64,000 nt of DNA from Methylobacterium sp. 77. Lineage in GTDB: Bacteria; Pseudomonadota; Alphaproteobacteria; Rhizobiales; Beijerinckiaceae. The position numbers were made by a program, and so were the translations under genes. Location of the stretch: the NCBI RefSeq assembly GCF_000372825.1, contig NZ_KB910516.1:2709825-2773824 (forward strand). The letters are read 5' to 3'. Below the pieces are notes generated by a model. The model had not been told where the DNA came from. It was given only the letters and a program-made list of their open reading frames with translations, and did no database searches. The number at the start of each line of letters is the position of its first letter. Position 1 is the first letter of the stretch. Below are positions 55,602 through 64,000 of this stretch, piece by piece.

Positions 55602-57161
55602 TTATTCAGCCGCGACGGACATCGGTCCGCGCTTCTGGAAATCCTCGGGGAAATGGGTGATCGCGCTCATGACGGGCATCGGCGTGAGCCCGCCCATGGC
55701 GCAGAGCGACCCATCGGTCATGACGTCGCAAAGGTCGGCCACGACGGCGAGATTCTCGGTCGGCCGGATGCCGGCAATGACCTTGTCCATCGTCTCGACG
55801 CCGCGCGTCGCGCCGATGCGGCAGGGGGTGCACTTGCCGCAGGATTCGACCGCGCAGAACTCGAAGGCGAAGCGGGCCTGCTTGGCCATGTCCACGGTGT
55901 CGTCGAACACGACGATGCCGCCATGGCCGACGAGGCCCTTCTTGGCCGCCATCGCCTCGTAATCGAGCGGTGTGTCGAGCAGGTGATCGGGGAAGTAAGC
56001 GCCGAGCGGGCCGCCGACCTGCACCGCGCGGACCGGACGGCCGCTCATCGTGCCACCGCCGAAATCCTCGATGATCTCGCGCAACGTGATGCCGAAGGCG
56101 AATTCGATGAGGCCGCCATGCTTGATGTTTCCGGCAAGCTGGATCGCCAGCGTACCGAGCGAGCGGCCCATGCCGTAATCGGCGTAGGCCTTGGCGCCAT
56201 GCTCGAGGATGTAGGGCACGGCCGTGAAGGTCATCACGTTGTTGACCAAGGTCGGCTGGCCGAGAAAACCCTTCAGCGCCGGGATCGGCGGCTTGGCGCG
56301 GACGATACCGCGACGGCCTTCGAGGCTCTCCAGAAGCGAGGTCTCCTCGCCGCAGATATAGGCCCCTGCGCCGAGCCGGACTTCCAGATGGAACGCCTTG
56401 CCCGAGCCCATCACGTCGGCCCCGAGGAAGCCTGCCTTTCCGGCATTGACGATCGCTTCCTTCAACGTGGCGAAGGCCTGCGGGTATTCGGAACGCAGAT
56501 AGATGTAGCCGCGCGTCGCGCCCGTCGCGATGCCGGCGATGGTCATGCCCTCGATGAGGTTGAAGGGGTCGCCCTCCATCATCATCCGGTCGGCGAAGGT
56601 GCCGGAATCACCCTCGTCGGCGTTGCAGACCACGTATTTCTGCTCGCTCTTGGCGAGCATCACCGTGTTCCACTTGATACCGGCCGGGAAGCCGGCACCG
56701 CCCCGACCGCGAAGGCCCGAATCGCGCACCTGCTCCACGATGCCGGCGGCATCGAGCTTCAGCGCCGCGTCCAGCCCATTATAGCCGCCGTGCGCCCGGT
56801 AATCCTCCACCGAGACCGGATCGACCACGCCGCAGCGGTGGAAGGTCAGACGCTGCTGGCGGGCGAGATAGGGCATGTCCTCGGGTTTGCCGAGGCGAAG
56901 GGCATGGTCGGCGCCGCTGACCAGGCCGGCGTCGAGAAGGCTGTCCACATCGCCGGGCGTGACCGGGCCGTAGGCGATGCGTCCTTCGGGAGTCGCCACT
57001 TCGACCATCGGCTCGAGCCACAGCATCCCGCGCGATCCCGTGCGGACGATGGTGACGTCGAGGCCGCGGCGTTCGGCGCCGGCGAAGATCGCGCGGGCGA
57101 CGCGGTTGGCGCCAAGACCGAGCGCGACGGCGTCGCGCGGAACGTAGATGGTGATGCTCAC
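55602..57161 (-). CDS. fdsB: NAD-dependent formate dehydrogenase beta subunit (NuoF-like diaphorase)
   Basis: The 519-residue protein begins with a ~100-residue thioredoxin-like extension. The NuoF body follows: RGRGGAGFPAGIKW (NADH/FMN loop), CNADEGDSGTF (FMN), YICGEETSLLESLEG, and the 4Fe-4S ligands SCGKCTPCRIG with a late Cys. It transfers electrons from the iron-sulfur chain to NAD+. The start overlaps fdsG (ATGA). Confidence 0.95.
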   Translation of the reverse strand: MSITIYVPRDAVALGLGANRVARAIFAGAERRGLDVTIVRTGSRGMLWLEPMVEVATPEGRIAYGPVTPGDVDSLLDAGLVSGADHALRLGKPEDMPYLARQQRLTFHRCGVVDPVSVEDYRAHGGYNGLDAALKLDAAGIVEQVRDSGLRGRGGAGFPAGIKWNTVMLAKSEQKYVVCNADEGDSGTFADRMMMEGDPFNLIEGMTIAGIATGATRGYIYLRSEYPQAFATLKEAIVNAGKAGFLGADVMGSGKAFHLEVRLGAGAYICGEETSLLESLEGRRGIVRAKPPIPALKGFLGQPTLVNNVMTFTAVPYILEHGAKAYADYGMGRSLGTLAIQLAGNIKHGGLIEFAFGITLREIIEDFGGGTMSGRPVRAVQVGGPLGAYFPDHLLDTPLDYEAMAAKKGLVGHGGIVVFDDTVDMAKQARFAFEFCAVESCGKCTPCRIGATRGVETMDKVIAGIRPTENLAVVADLCDVMTDGSLCAMGGLTPMPVMSAITHFPEDFQKRGPMSVAAE

Positions 57162-57631
57162 GACTTCATCTCCGTCAGAGCCGATTCCAGAGAATCGGCG
57201 GTGAGACGGGCGAGCGGCTCGTCATCGACCAGGGCGCCCGGACCGTTGGCACAGAGGCCGAGGCAGTAGACCGGCTCCACCGTGATCTGACCGTCCGGGG
57301 TCGTCCCGTGCCAATCGATGCCGAGGCGCGCGAGGATGTCGGCGTGAAGAGCATCCGACCCCATGGCCTGACAGGCCTCGGCCCGGCACAGCTTGACCTG
57401 GTGCTTGCCGGAAGGAGCGCGGCGGAAGTCATGGTAGAAGGTGATGCAGCCATGCACCTCGGCCCGAGACAGATTGAGCGCATCCGCGATCAACGGAACG
57501 GCGCCCTCGTCGACGTAACCGAAGGCCTCCTGCAAGGCATGGAGGATGGGGAGCGTAGCGCCTTCGAGATGCGTATGGTCGGCGATGATGCCGGCCGCCC
57601 GCTGCGCGCTCCAGGGCTCGTGCTGCAGCAT
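57158..57631 (-). CDS. fdsG: NAD-dependent formate dehydrogenase gamma subunit (NuoE-like)
   Basis: The 157-residue protein is of the thioredoxin-like 2Fe-2S type. LHALQEAFGYV and ITFYHDFRR form the helical start. The cluster ligands are in LCRAEACQ and YCLGLCANGP, giving the Cys-x4-Cys and Cys-x3-Cys pairs of NuoE. It is the first gene of the fds operon, whose promoter lies in the 141-bp AT-rich gap before the LysR gene. Confidence 0.93.
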   Translation of the reverse strand: MLQHEPWSAQRAAGIIADHTHLEGATLPILHALQEAFGYVDEGAVPLIADALNLSRAEVHGCITFYHDFRRAPSGKHQVKLCRAEACQAMGSDALHADILARLGIDWHGTTPDGQITVEPVYCLGLCANGPGALVDDEPLARLTADSLESALTEMKS

Positions 57632-57772
57632 TGTTCCTACCCAGATGACCTTGTTGTCATTCCAAGGTGGTATATCTCCGACCGTGAATCAATCGCGCGG
57701 TTCGGTCACTCGACAATGCTTTTTTGTTATAATTCCATTGTGCGCTGCAAAAACGCAGCGTGACGCCCAAGC
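57632..57772 (-). promoter_or_regulatory. Probable fds operon promoter region
   Basis: The 141-bp gap is clearly AT-richer than its flanks. On the minus strand a -10-like TATAAC lies at 57726-57731. An inverted repeat CGCTGC/GCAGCG (57743-57760) stands just after the LysR stop. Imperfect T-N11-A sites of the LysR type can be drawn in it, but none stands out. The regulator presumably binds here in response to formate. Confidence 0.4.
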
Positions 57773-58681
57773 TTAGAGTGAGGCGATGTCGTCGGCGACG
57801 GTAGGAGCGATGGCTTGCGCCTCGACGATCAGAGCTGCGCAAAGCGGCGTCATCGGATCCCTCTCGGGCACAACGAGGCCGATCATGTGGCTGACATCGG
57901 GTTCTCCGATGGGAACAGACCGGACGCGTTCGCTCAGGCGGAAGCTGTCGGCGAGGACCGCCGGCATCACGCTCGCCCATTTCGCCGTGCGGACATGGGT
58001 CAGAAGCACGATCATCGAGTTCGACTGCAGCAACGGCTCCGCGTCCCGACCCGCATTGTGAAGATGCCCATCGATGATGCGACGGTTCTGCATGTCGGGG
58101 GTCAGAAGGCAGAGCGGCAGATGCCCGACCTCCTCCCAACTCACCGAATCCCGCATGCCGTAGACACCGTCGATGGCGGTCAACAGACGATAGCGCTCAC
58201 GATAGAGCGGCACGGCGATGACTTTCCCGAGCGGTTCGTTCTCGAGATAGGTGATGCCGGCATCGATCTCGTGGTCGGCGATCCAACGGCCGATCTCGCC
58301 CGAGGTCGCCGACTGGACGGAAAAGCGCACGTCGGGATGGCGAGCGCGGAACGGTGTGGTCAGAGAAGCGACGATCGGTGTCGCGGTGGGAACCGCGGCG
58401 ATGCGCAGGGTGCCCGACAGCCCCCGGCGCAAATTCGCCACCTCTTCACGCATGGCGCGCGCATCACCGACGATCCGGCGTGCCCAGTCGAGCACTCGCT
58501 CGCCTTCCGGTGTGAACCCCTGGAAGCGGGATCCGCGCTCGACGAGCAGGACACCCAGCCTCTCTTCGAGCTGTTTCACTCCGGCCGAGAGCGTTTGTTG
58601 AGAGACGTTGCAGAATTGCGCCGCGCGGCCGAAATGCCGCTCGCGCGCAAGGGCGAGGATGAATTCGAGCCGCTCGATCAC
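57773..58681 (-). CDS. LysR-family regulator, probable activator of the formate dehydrogenase operon
   Basis: The 302-residue protein has the winged helix-turn-helix HFGRAAQFCNVSQQTLSAGVKQLEERLGVLLVER and a substrate-binding domain starting LRIAAVPTATPIV. It reads in the same direction as fdsG, one gene upstream; in several other bacteria this regulator gene is likewise adjacent (fdsR). Its position makes control of fds by formate or a C1 signal the best guess. The co-directional arrangement means read-through could create a feedback loop. Confidence 0.88.
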   Translation of the reverse strand: MIERLEFILALARERHFGRAAQFCNVSQQTLSAGVKQLEERLGVLLVERGSRFQGFTPEGERVLDWARRIVGDARAMREEVANLRRGLSGTLRIAAVPTATPIVASLTTPFRARHPDVRFSVQSATSGEIGRWIADHEIDAGITYLENEPLGKVIAVPLYRERYRLLTAIDGVYGMRDSVSWEEVGHLPLCLLTPDMQNRRIIDGHLHNAGRDAEPLLQSNSMIVLLTHVRTAKWASVMPAVLADSFRLSERVRSVPIGEPDVSHMIGLVVPERDPMTPLCAALIVEAQAIAPTVADDIASL

Positions 58682-59126
58682 CGACGGGACCTTATCCTGT
58701 CCATCCCCAGATCATGTCCCTGAAGTCCGTCCCTCGCAGAGACCTCACGCGTCGAGGTCGTGCGACCGACGGCCCTCCATAGCGGAAAAGGCGATATACT
58801 GGCGAGCAATTCGACTCCGAAGCACGCGGCAAGACAAATTTAAGTTCGGCCGGAGGAAAATTCATTTTGAATTCCCTTTGGAACGCCGCTTCCCACCCAG
58901 CCGCACTCCGGGGATAGGCACGTCCATGCGACGCTGTTGCGGTTGCGCCATCGGCGTCCATGTGGTCTGACACCGGCAATGGCGGCCCGGATTTCAAGCC
59001 CGAGGTCCGCCTTTCCCGTTGAGCAACGACTTGTCCCGTCAAGCTTGGGACTTGCGCGCGACGCCAAAAGTCGCAAGACGCTTCGGGACGACGAAGAACG
59101 CTACTAAGGGGAGCCACGAGAGGCAC
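58682..59126. other. Upstream region of the cytochrome oxidase operon
   Basis: The 445-bp gap separates the divergent LysR and ctaC genes. The stretch 58790-58870 is AT-richer and may hold one of the promoters. Near the end, CTTGCG (59051-59056) and CGCAAG (59072-59077) can pair in the ctaC leader. No gene is evident. Confidence 0.4.
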
Positions 59127-59978
59127 ATGCGGACCACGCAGGCGCAACATCGGTCATCATGGGGACTTGCTGCGGGCGCTCTTGCTGCGCTCGGCACCAC
59201 CCTCGTATCCTCCGCTGCCCTGGCGGCTGGCATCGGCCAGCCCGAGCCGTGGCAGATGGACCGTCAGGTCGCCGTCACTGAGAACGCGCGGGACATCCAC
59301 ACGTTCGAGCAGGGGATGCACTGGCTCTCCTTCGGCATCTCGGCCTTCGTGCTGGGCCTGATCATCTACTGTGTCTTCAAGTTCAACGCGAAGGCGAACC
59401 CGGTCCCGTCCAAGACGACTCACAACACCATGATCGAGGTGGCCTGGACGATCGTCCCGGTCCTGATCCTGGTGGCGGTCGCCATTCCTTCGTTCCGCCT
59501 GCTGCGCACGCAGCTCTCCGATCCGAAGGCCGATGTCATCGTCAAGGTGATCGGCCATGCCTGGTACTGGTCCTACGAGTACCCCGCCGTGGAAAACGGC
59601 GGCGGCTTCACGTTCGACGCCAATATCGACGAAGACAAGCAGCCCAAGCTGCTCGGCACCGACAACGACATGGTCGTTCCCGTCAACAAGATCGTGAAGA
59701 TCCAGGTGACCGCAGCCGACGTGCTGCATTCCTGGGCGATGCCGTCCTTCGGCTTCAAGATCGACGCGATCCCCGGCCGCCTCAACCAGTTCTGGTTCAA
59801 GGCCGAGCGTGAGGGCACCTATCACGGTCAGTGCTCGGAACTCTGTGGCGCACGCCATGCCTACATGCCCATCACCGTGCAGGTCGTGAGCGAAGAGGCC
59901 TATGCGGCCTGGCTCGTCGAGGGGAAGACCAAGTTCGCCCGCCTCGACGACGGTTCGAAATTCGCGCAAGCCAAGTAA
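59127..59978 (+). CDS. ctaC: Cytochrome c oxidase subunit II
   Basis: From ATG 59127 the protein has 283 residues. A signal sequence (LAAGALAALGTTLVSSAALA) and two membrane helices (to ~residue 130) are followed by the cupredoxin domain. The CuA ligands are visible: His in DVLHSWAMP, Cys-x3-Cys and His in GQCSELCGARHAYMP, with Met. The aromatic run WYWSYEYP carries electrons from cytochrome c. First gene of the cta operon. Confidence 0.96.
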   Translation: MRTTQAQHRSSWGLAAGALAALGTTLVSSAALAAGIGQPEPWQMDRQVAVTENARDIHTFEQGMHWLSFGISAFVLGLIIYCVFKFNAKANPVPSKTTHNTMIEVAWTIVPVLILVAVAIPSFRLLRTQLSDPKADVIVKVIGHAWYWSYEYPAVENGGGFTFDANIDEDKQPKLLGTDNDMVVPVNKIVKIQVTAADVLHSWAMPSFGFKIDAIPGRLNQFWFKAEREGTYHGQCSELCGARHAYMPITVQVVSEEAYAAWLVEGKTKFARLDDGSKFAQAK

Positions 59979-60072
59979 GGGCTTTTGCCGACGCCGGCTG
60001 ACGGCATCGGCCGGATCGGACCCTTCACCGGGTCCGGTCCATTCGCAAATCGAGAGATTTAGAGAAACCTGA

Positions 60073-61716
<1,644 letters not shown>

Positions 61717-61723
61717 ATTGCGG

Positions 61724-61743
61724 TTGTTCTAGATTGTTCTAGA
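61724..61743 (+). repeat. Tandem 10-bp repeat after ctaD
   Basis: TTGTTCTAGA occurs twice head to tail at 61724-61733 and 61734-61743, seven bases after the ctaD stop. The second copy is part of the palindrome GTTCTAGAAC (61736-61745). It may be a regulatory or processing site, or a chance duplication. Confidence 0.5.
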
Positions 61744-61758
61744 ACGACCCTACGGATT

Positions 61759-61784
61759 GCGAGGACCGCGAGAGCGGTCCTCGC
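61759..61784 (+). terminator. Stem-loop terminator or attenuator between ctaD and ctaB
   Basis: GCGAGGACCGC-GAGA-GCGGTCCTCGC is a perfect 11-bp stem with a GNRA-type tetraloop, followed by TCTTTA. It should end or reduce transcription after ctaD, so the assembly genes ctaB-F-G would be made at a lower level than the structural subunits. Confidence 0.65.
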
Positions 61785-61887
61785 TCTTTACCGGATGCCC
61801 CTCGAGCGGAGGGACATCCCGCAAAGGGCGGCGCCAGAAACGGCGTGATCCGGACCCTGTCCAGACCGACAACAGCATCGGGTACCC

Positions 61888-62850
61888 ATGACGAGCCTGT
61901 CGAACAGCGTCTCCGCTGGCGCCGAGCCTCAAGATTTCGCGCCCGCACCGATGATGGTGGGCGGCGAAGTCTCGGATTTCTTCGCGCTCCTGAAGCCGCG
62001 CGTGATGGTGCTCGTGATCTTCACCGCCCTCGTCGGCATGGTGGTCTCGCACGTTCACATCCAGCCCGTCGTCGGCGTGATCTCGCTCCTGATGATCGCC
62101 GTGGGCGCCGGCGCCTCGGGTTGCCTCAACATGTGGTGGGACGCCGATATCGATGCGGTCATGACCCGCACCGCGACCCGCCCGATTCCCGGCGGCCGCA
62201 TCCAGCCCGGCGAAGCCCTCGCCTTCGGCATCGTGCTGTCGGTTGGATCGGTCCTGGTTCTCGGCCTTGCCTCGAATTGGCTCGCCGCCTCGCTGCTGGC
62301 CTTCACGATCGTCTTCTACGCGGTCGTCTATTCCATGTGGCTGAAGCGGGCGACGCCTCAGAACATCGTCATCGGCGGCGCAGCGGGCGCCCTCCCCCCG
62401 ATGATCGGTCAGGCCGCCGTCTCCGGTTCGGTCGGCATCGAATCGATCGTCCTGTTTCTCATCATCTTCATCTGGACGCCGCCGCATTTCTGGGCCCTCG
62501 CCCTGATCAAGGCCGGCGAGTACGCCAAGGCCGGCATCCCAATGATGCCGAACGTCGCCGGGCCGCAATCCACTCGCCGCCAGATCATCTATTACTCAAT
62601 CGTCCTCTTCCCGGTGGGTCTCGCTCCCGTGTTCCTCGGTTTCGGCGGCTGGCTCTACGGTGTCACCGCCCTCATCGGCGGTCTCGGGATGCTGGCCTTC
62701 AGCGTTCACGTCTTCCGCAACCGCGAGGGCGAGGCCGAGCGAAAGGCCGCCCTCGGCATGTTCGGCTTCTCGATCCTCTACCTGTTCCTCTTGTTCTCGG
62801 CCGTGCTCGCCGAACAGGGTCTCGGATTGTTCCGCCCGGTGCTCGCATGA
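61888..62850 (+). CDS. ctaB: Protoheme IX farnesyltransferase (heme O synthase)
   Basis: The 320-residue UbiA-type membrane prenyltransferase has the Asp-rich prenyl-diphosphate motif [21 protein letters not shown] near residue 85. The second motif comes later ([26 protein letters not shown]). It converts heme B to heme O, the precursor of heme A used by CtaD. The stop overlaps the ctaF start. Confidence 0.95.
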   Translation: MTSLSNSVSAGAEPQDFAPAPMMVGGEVSDFFALLKPRVMVLVIFTALVGMVVSHVHIQPVVGVISLLMIAVGAGASGCLNMWWDADIDAVMTRTATRPIPGGRIQPGEALAFGIVLSVGSVLVLGLASNWLAASLLAFTIVFYAVVYSMWLKRATPQNIVIGGAAGALPPMIGQAAVSGSVGIESIVLFLIIFIWTPPHFWALALIKAGEYAKAGIPMMPNVAGPQSTRRQIIYYSIVLFPVGLAPVFLGFGGWLYGVTALIGGLGMLAFSVHVFRNREGEAERKAALGMFGFSILYLFLLFSAVLAEQGLGLFRPVLA

Positions 62851-63020
62851 CCTCGATGCCGGAGAAATCCACGCCGCCCCGGCGGCTGACGCCGGAAGAG
62901 CTGCAACGTCAGCGCAAGCGCTCCATCGCCATCGCCGCCGTGCTCTTCGCCCTCGTGACGATCTTCTACGTCCTGACGATCGCGAAGCTCGGACCGCAAA
63001 TCCTCAACCGCCCCCTGTGA
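62847..63020 (+). CDS. ctaF: CtaF-like small oxidase assembly protein
   Basis: This small protein of 57 residues starts at ATG 62847 inside the ctaB stop. A basic cytosolic N-terminus ([16 protein letters not shown]) precedes one membrane helix ([19 protein letters not shown]). It occupies the ctaB-ctaG position of the short CoxF/CtaF protein of alphaproteobacteria. Its role in oxidase assembly is known only loosely. Confidence 0.82.
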   Translation: MTSMPEKSTPPRRLTPEELQRQRKRSIAIAAVLFALVTIFYVLTIAKLGPQILNRPL

Positions 63021-63064
63021 CGCCGCCGAACCGGATGGTTCGCGCCGACAAGTCGGAAGTCATC

Positions 63065-63691
63065 ATGAGCGACATGCCCCCCAAGACGACCGGGAGGTCG
63101 AGCAGCCAGACGAACCGCAAGGCCTCGGTGACCGCCCTCGCTTGCGCGGGTCTGGCGCTCGGCATGATCGGTCTCGCCTTCGCGTCGGTGCCGCTCTACG
63201 ACATGTTCTGCAAGGCGACCGGCTATGACGGTACGCCACGGATCGGGCTCGCACCGACCGAGGTCGCCACGGACGACAGCATGGTCGTCCATTTCGACAC
63301 CAACGTCTCCTCGACGCTGCCCTGGCGCTTCATCGCGGAGACGCCGAAGATCGAGGCGCGCCTCGGCGAGACCAAGACGGTGTTCTTCCGCGTGAAGAAC
63401 ACCGGCACGACGCCGTCCACGGGGATCGCGACCTACAACGTCCAGCCTGGCCTGATGGGTAGCTTCTTCGTGAAGATCCAGTGCTTCTGCTTCAACGAGC
63501 AGACGCTCCAGCCGGGCGAGACGATGGATTTCCCGGTGGTCTTCTACATCGATCCTGCGGTGCGGGCGGATTCGAATACGGCGCATCTGCAAGAGATGAC
63601 CCTTTCCTATACCTATTTCGCCTCGAAGAACGGCCAGCCTACGGCCGCGCTCGCGACGGCGGACGGTCGGGGAGCGAAATCGAATTTTTGA
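63065..63691 (+). CDS. ctaG: Cytochrome c oxidase assembly protein CtaG (Cox11)
   Basis: From ATG 63065 (GGAAG upstream) there are 208 residues; an upstream in-frame ATG would add ten. One N-terminal helix (VTALACAGLALGMIGLAFASVPLYDMFC) is followed by an immunoglobulin-like periplasmic domain. The copper-binding Cys-x-Cys is in IQCFCFNEQTLQPGE. It delivers copper to the CuB site of CtaD. Confidence 0.95.
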   Translation: MSDMPPKTTGRSSSQTNRKASVTALACAGLALGMIGLAFASVPLYDMFCKATGYDGTPRIGLAPTEVATDDSMVVHFDTNVSSTLPWRFIAETPKIEARLGETKTVFFRVKNTGTTPSTGIATYNVQPGLMGSFFVKIQCFCFNEQTLQPGETMDFPVVFYIDPAVRADSNTAHLQEMTLSYTYFASKNGQPTAALATADGRGAKSNF

Positions 63692-63749
63692 GGCCGTCAA
63701 ATATTTTGGCGCGACGCATTTTCGATGCGCCAGAATTTTACGGTCTCAA
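63688..63749. repeat. Nested inverted repeat between ctaG and ctaE
   Basis: Outer arms TTGAGGCCGT (63688-63697) and ACGGTCTCAA (63740-63749) pair with one mismatch. Inner arms TTTTGGCGC (63704-63712) and GCGCCAGAA (63727-63735) pair with one mismatch. The outer arm begins within the ctaG stop codon. The long cruciform may be a transcript-processing hairpin, a weak terminator or a dispersed palindromic repeat. Confidence 0.6.
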
Positions 63750-63854
63750 GCGTGACAACACGGCGCCGTCCCGATTAAGGGTTCCGGTGTAGCCGAACAT
63801 TCAGAAGGTCATAGCCGCTCGCGGTACATGGCCCGGGTGAGGAGAAGAGTTCAG

Positions 63855-64000
63855 ATGGCCGAGGCGCACGCCAAGAATCACGATTTCCACATCTTGAGCC
63901 CGAGCCCTTGGCCGCTGTTGGGTGCCTTCTCCGGCTTCCTCATGGCTTTCGGCGCCGTGTTCTGGATGAAGAGCCTGCAGATCGGCACGCTCACCCCCGG
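63855..64000 (+). CDS. ctaE: Cytochrome c oxidase subunit III, N-terminal part (cut by window edge)
   Basis: The frame opens at ATG 63855, preceded by GGAGAAGAG, and continues past the right end, giving 48 residues. KNHDFHILSPSPWPLLGAF and the first membrane helix (GFLMAFGAVFWM) are typical of subunit III. The position after ctaG is the standard alphaproteobacterial order. Subunit III stabilises proton uptake by subunit I. Confidence 0.93.
   Translation, partial: MAEAHAKNHDFHILSPSPWPLLGAFSGFLMAFGAVFWMKSLQIGTLTP

Noticed and set aside
52745..55660. 971-codon open frame on the plus strand opposite fdsA
   Set aside because: Also an antisense shadow; fdsA has all its iron-sulfur and molybdenum motifs, while this frame has no recognisable family.

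Overview
The window is high-GC, gene-dense chromosomal DNA from an alphaproteobacterium, most probably a Methylobacterium/Methylorubrum-type member of the Hyphomicrobiales. The pointers are an NAD-dependent molybdenum formate dehydrogenase operon in the order fdsG-fdsB-fdsA-fdhD-fdsD, a CpdR response regulator, CtrA-type TTAA-N7-TTAA boxes, a DUF1178 protein, and an alphaproteobacterial aa3 oxidase operon (ctaC-D-B-F-G-E). The genus is inferred from gene content and was not tested by comparison.

Left part (1-11.3 kb): one long minus-strand block with almost every gene overlapping the next. It begins with a myo-inositol-phosphate synthase (11320) and continues with a divergent HD hydrolase, a SAM methyltransferase, a Gfo/Idh/MocA oxidoreductase, a YcaO-domain enzyme, a xylose-isomerase-like TIM barrel, a GT4 glycosyltransferase and a PIG-L deacetylase. 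It then runs into a uracil-DNA-glycosylase-like protein, an LPG-synthase-type membrane protein and a truncated sensor kinase. Inositol-phosphate synthase + GT4 + PIG-L deacetylase is the logic used to build the GlcN-inositol core of mycothiol. Here it is combined with a YcaO enzyme and tailoring enzymes, with no recognisable MshC or MshD. I consider this the best candidate for an undescribed biosynthetic system.

Centre (11.6-42.9 kb): mostly cell-envelope and housekeeping genes. There are a lytic transglycosylase behind two CtrA boxes, an SDR, a class A PBP with an unusual C-terminal nuclease-like domain, and a stand-alone phage-lysin-like gene of lower GC. AMP nucleosidase, TrmO and an SGNH hydrolase follow. 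A tripartite RND efflux operon faces a divergent TetR regulator, followed by a histone-deacetylase-like protein and an FAD oxidoreductase. A GT21-type glycosyltransferase, an ethanolamine permease behind a sigma-54-like promoter and a glutamine amidotransferase come next, then tRNA-Leu(CAA), a YqaA/DsbB pair, and grxC-nitrilase-DUF1178. The section ends with cpdR, N-formylglutamate amidohydrolase, galU, galE, an MltB-type transglycosylase and a DUF459 SGNH protein.

Right part (42.9-64 kb): central nitrogen and energy metabolism. Glutamate synthase gltB and gltD are separated by a GST gene. After a proline/alanine-rich exported protein come the formate dehydrogenase operon with its LysR regulator and the cytochrome c oxidase operon, which runs off the right edge inside ctaE. 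Formate oxidation supplies NADH, and the aa3 oxidase is the terminal electron sink. No CRISPR array, rRNA operon, complete insertion sequence or prophage was seen.
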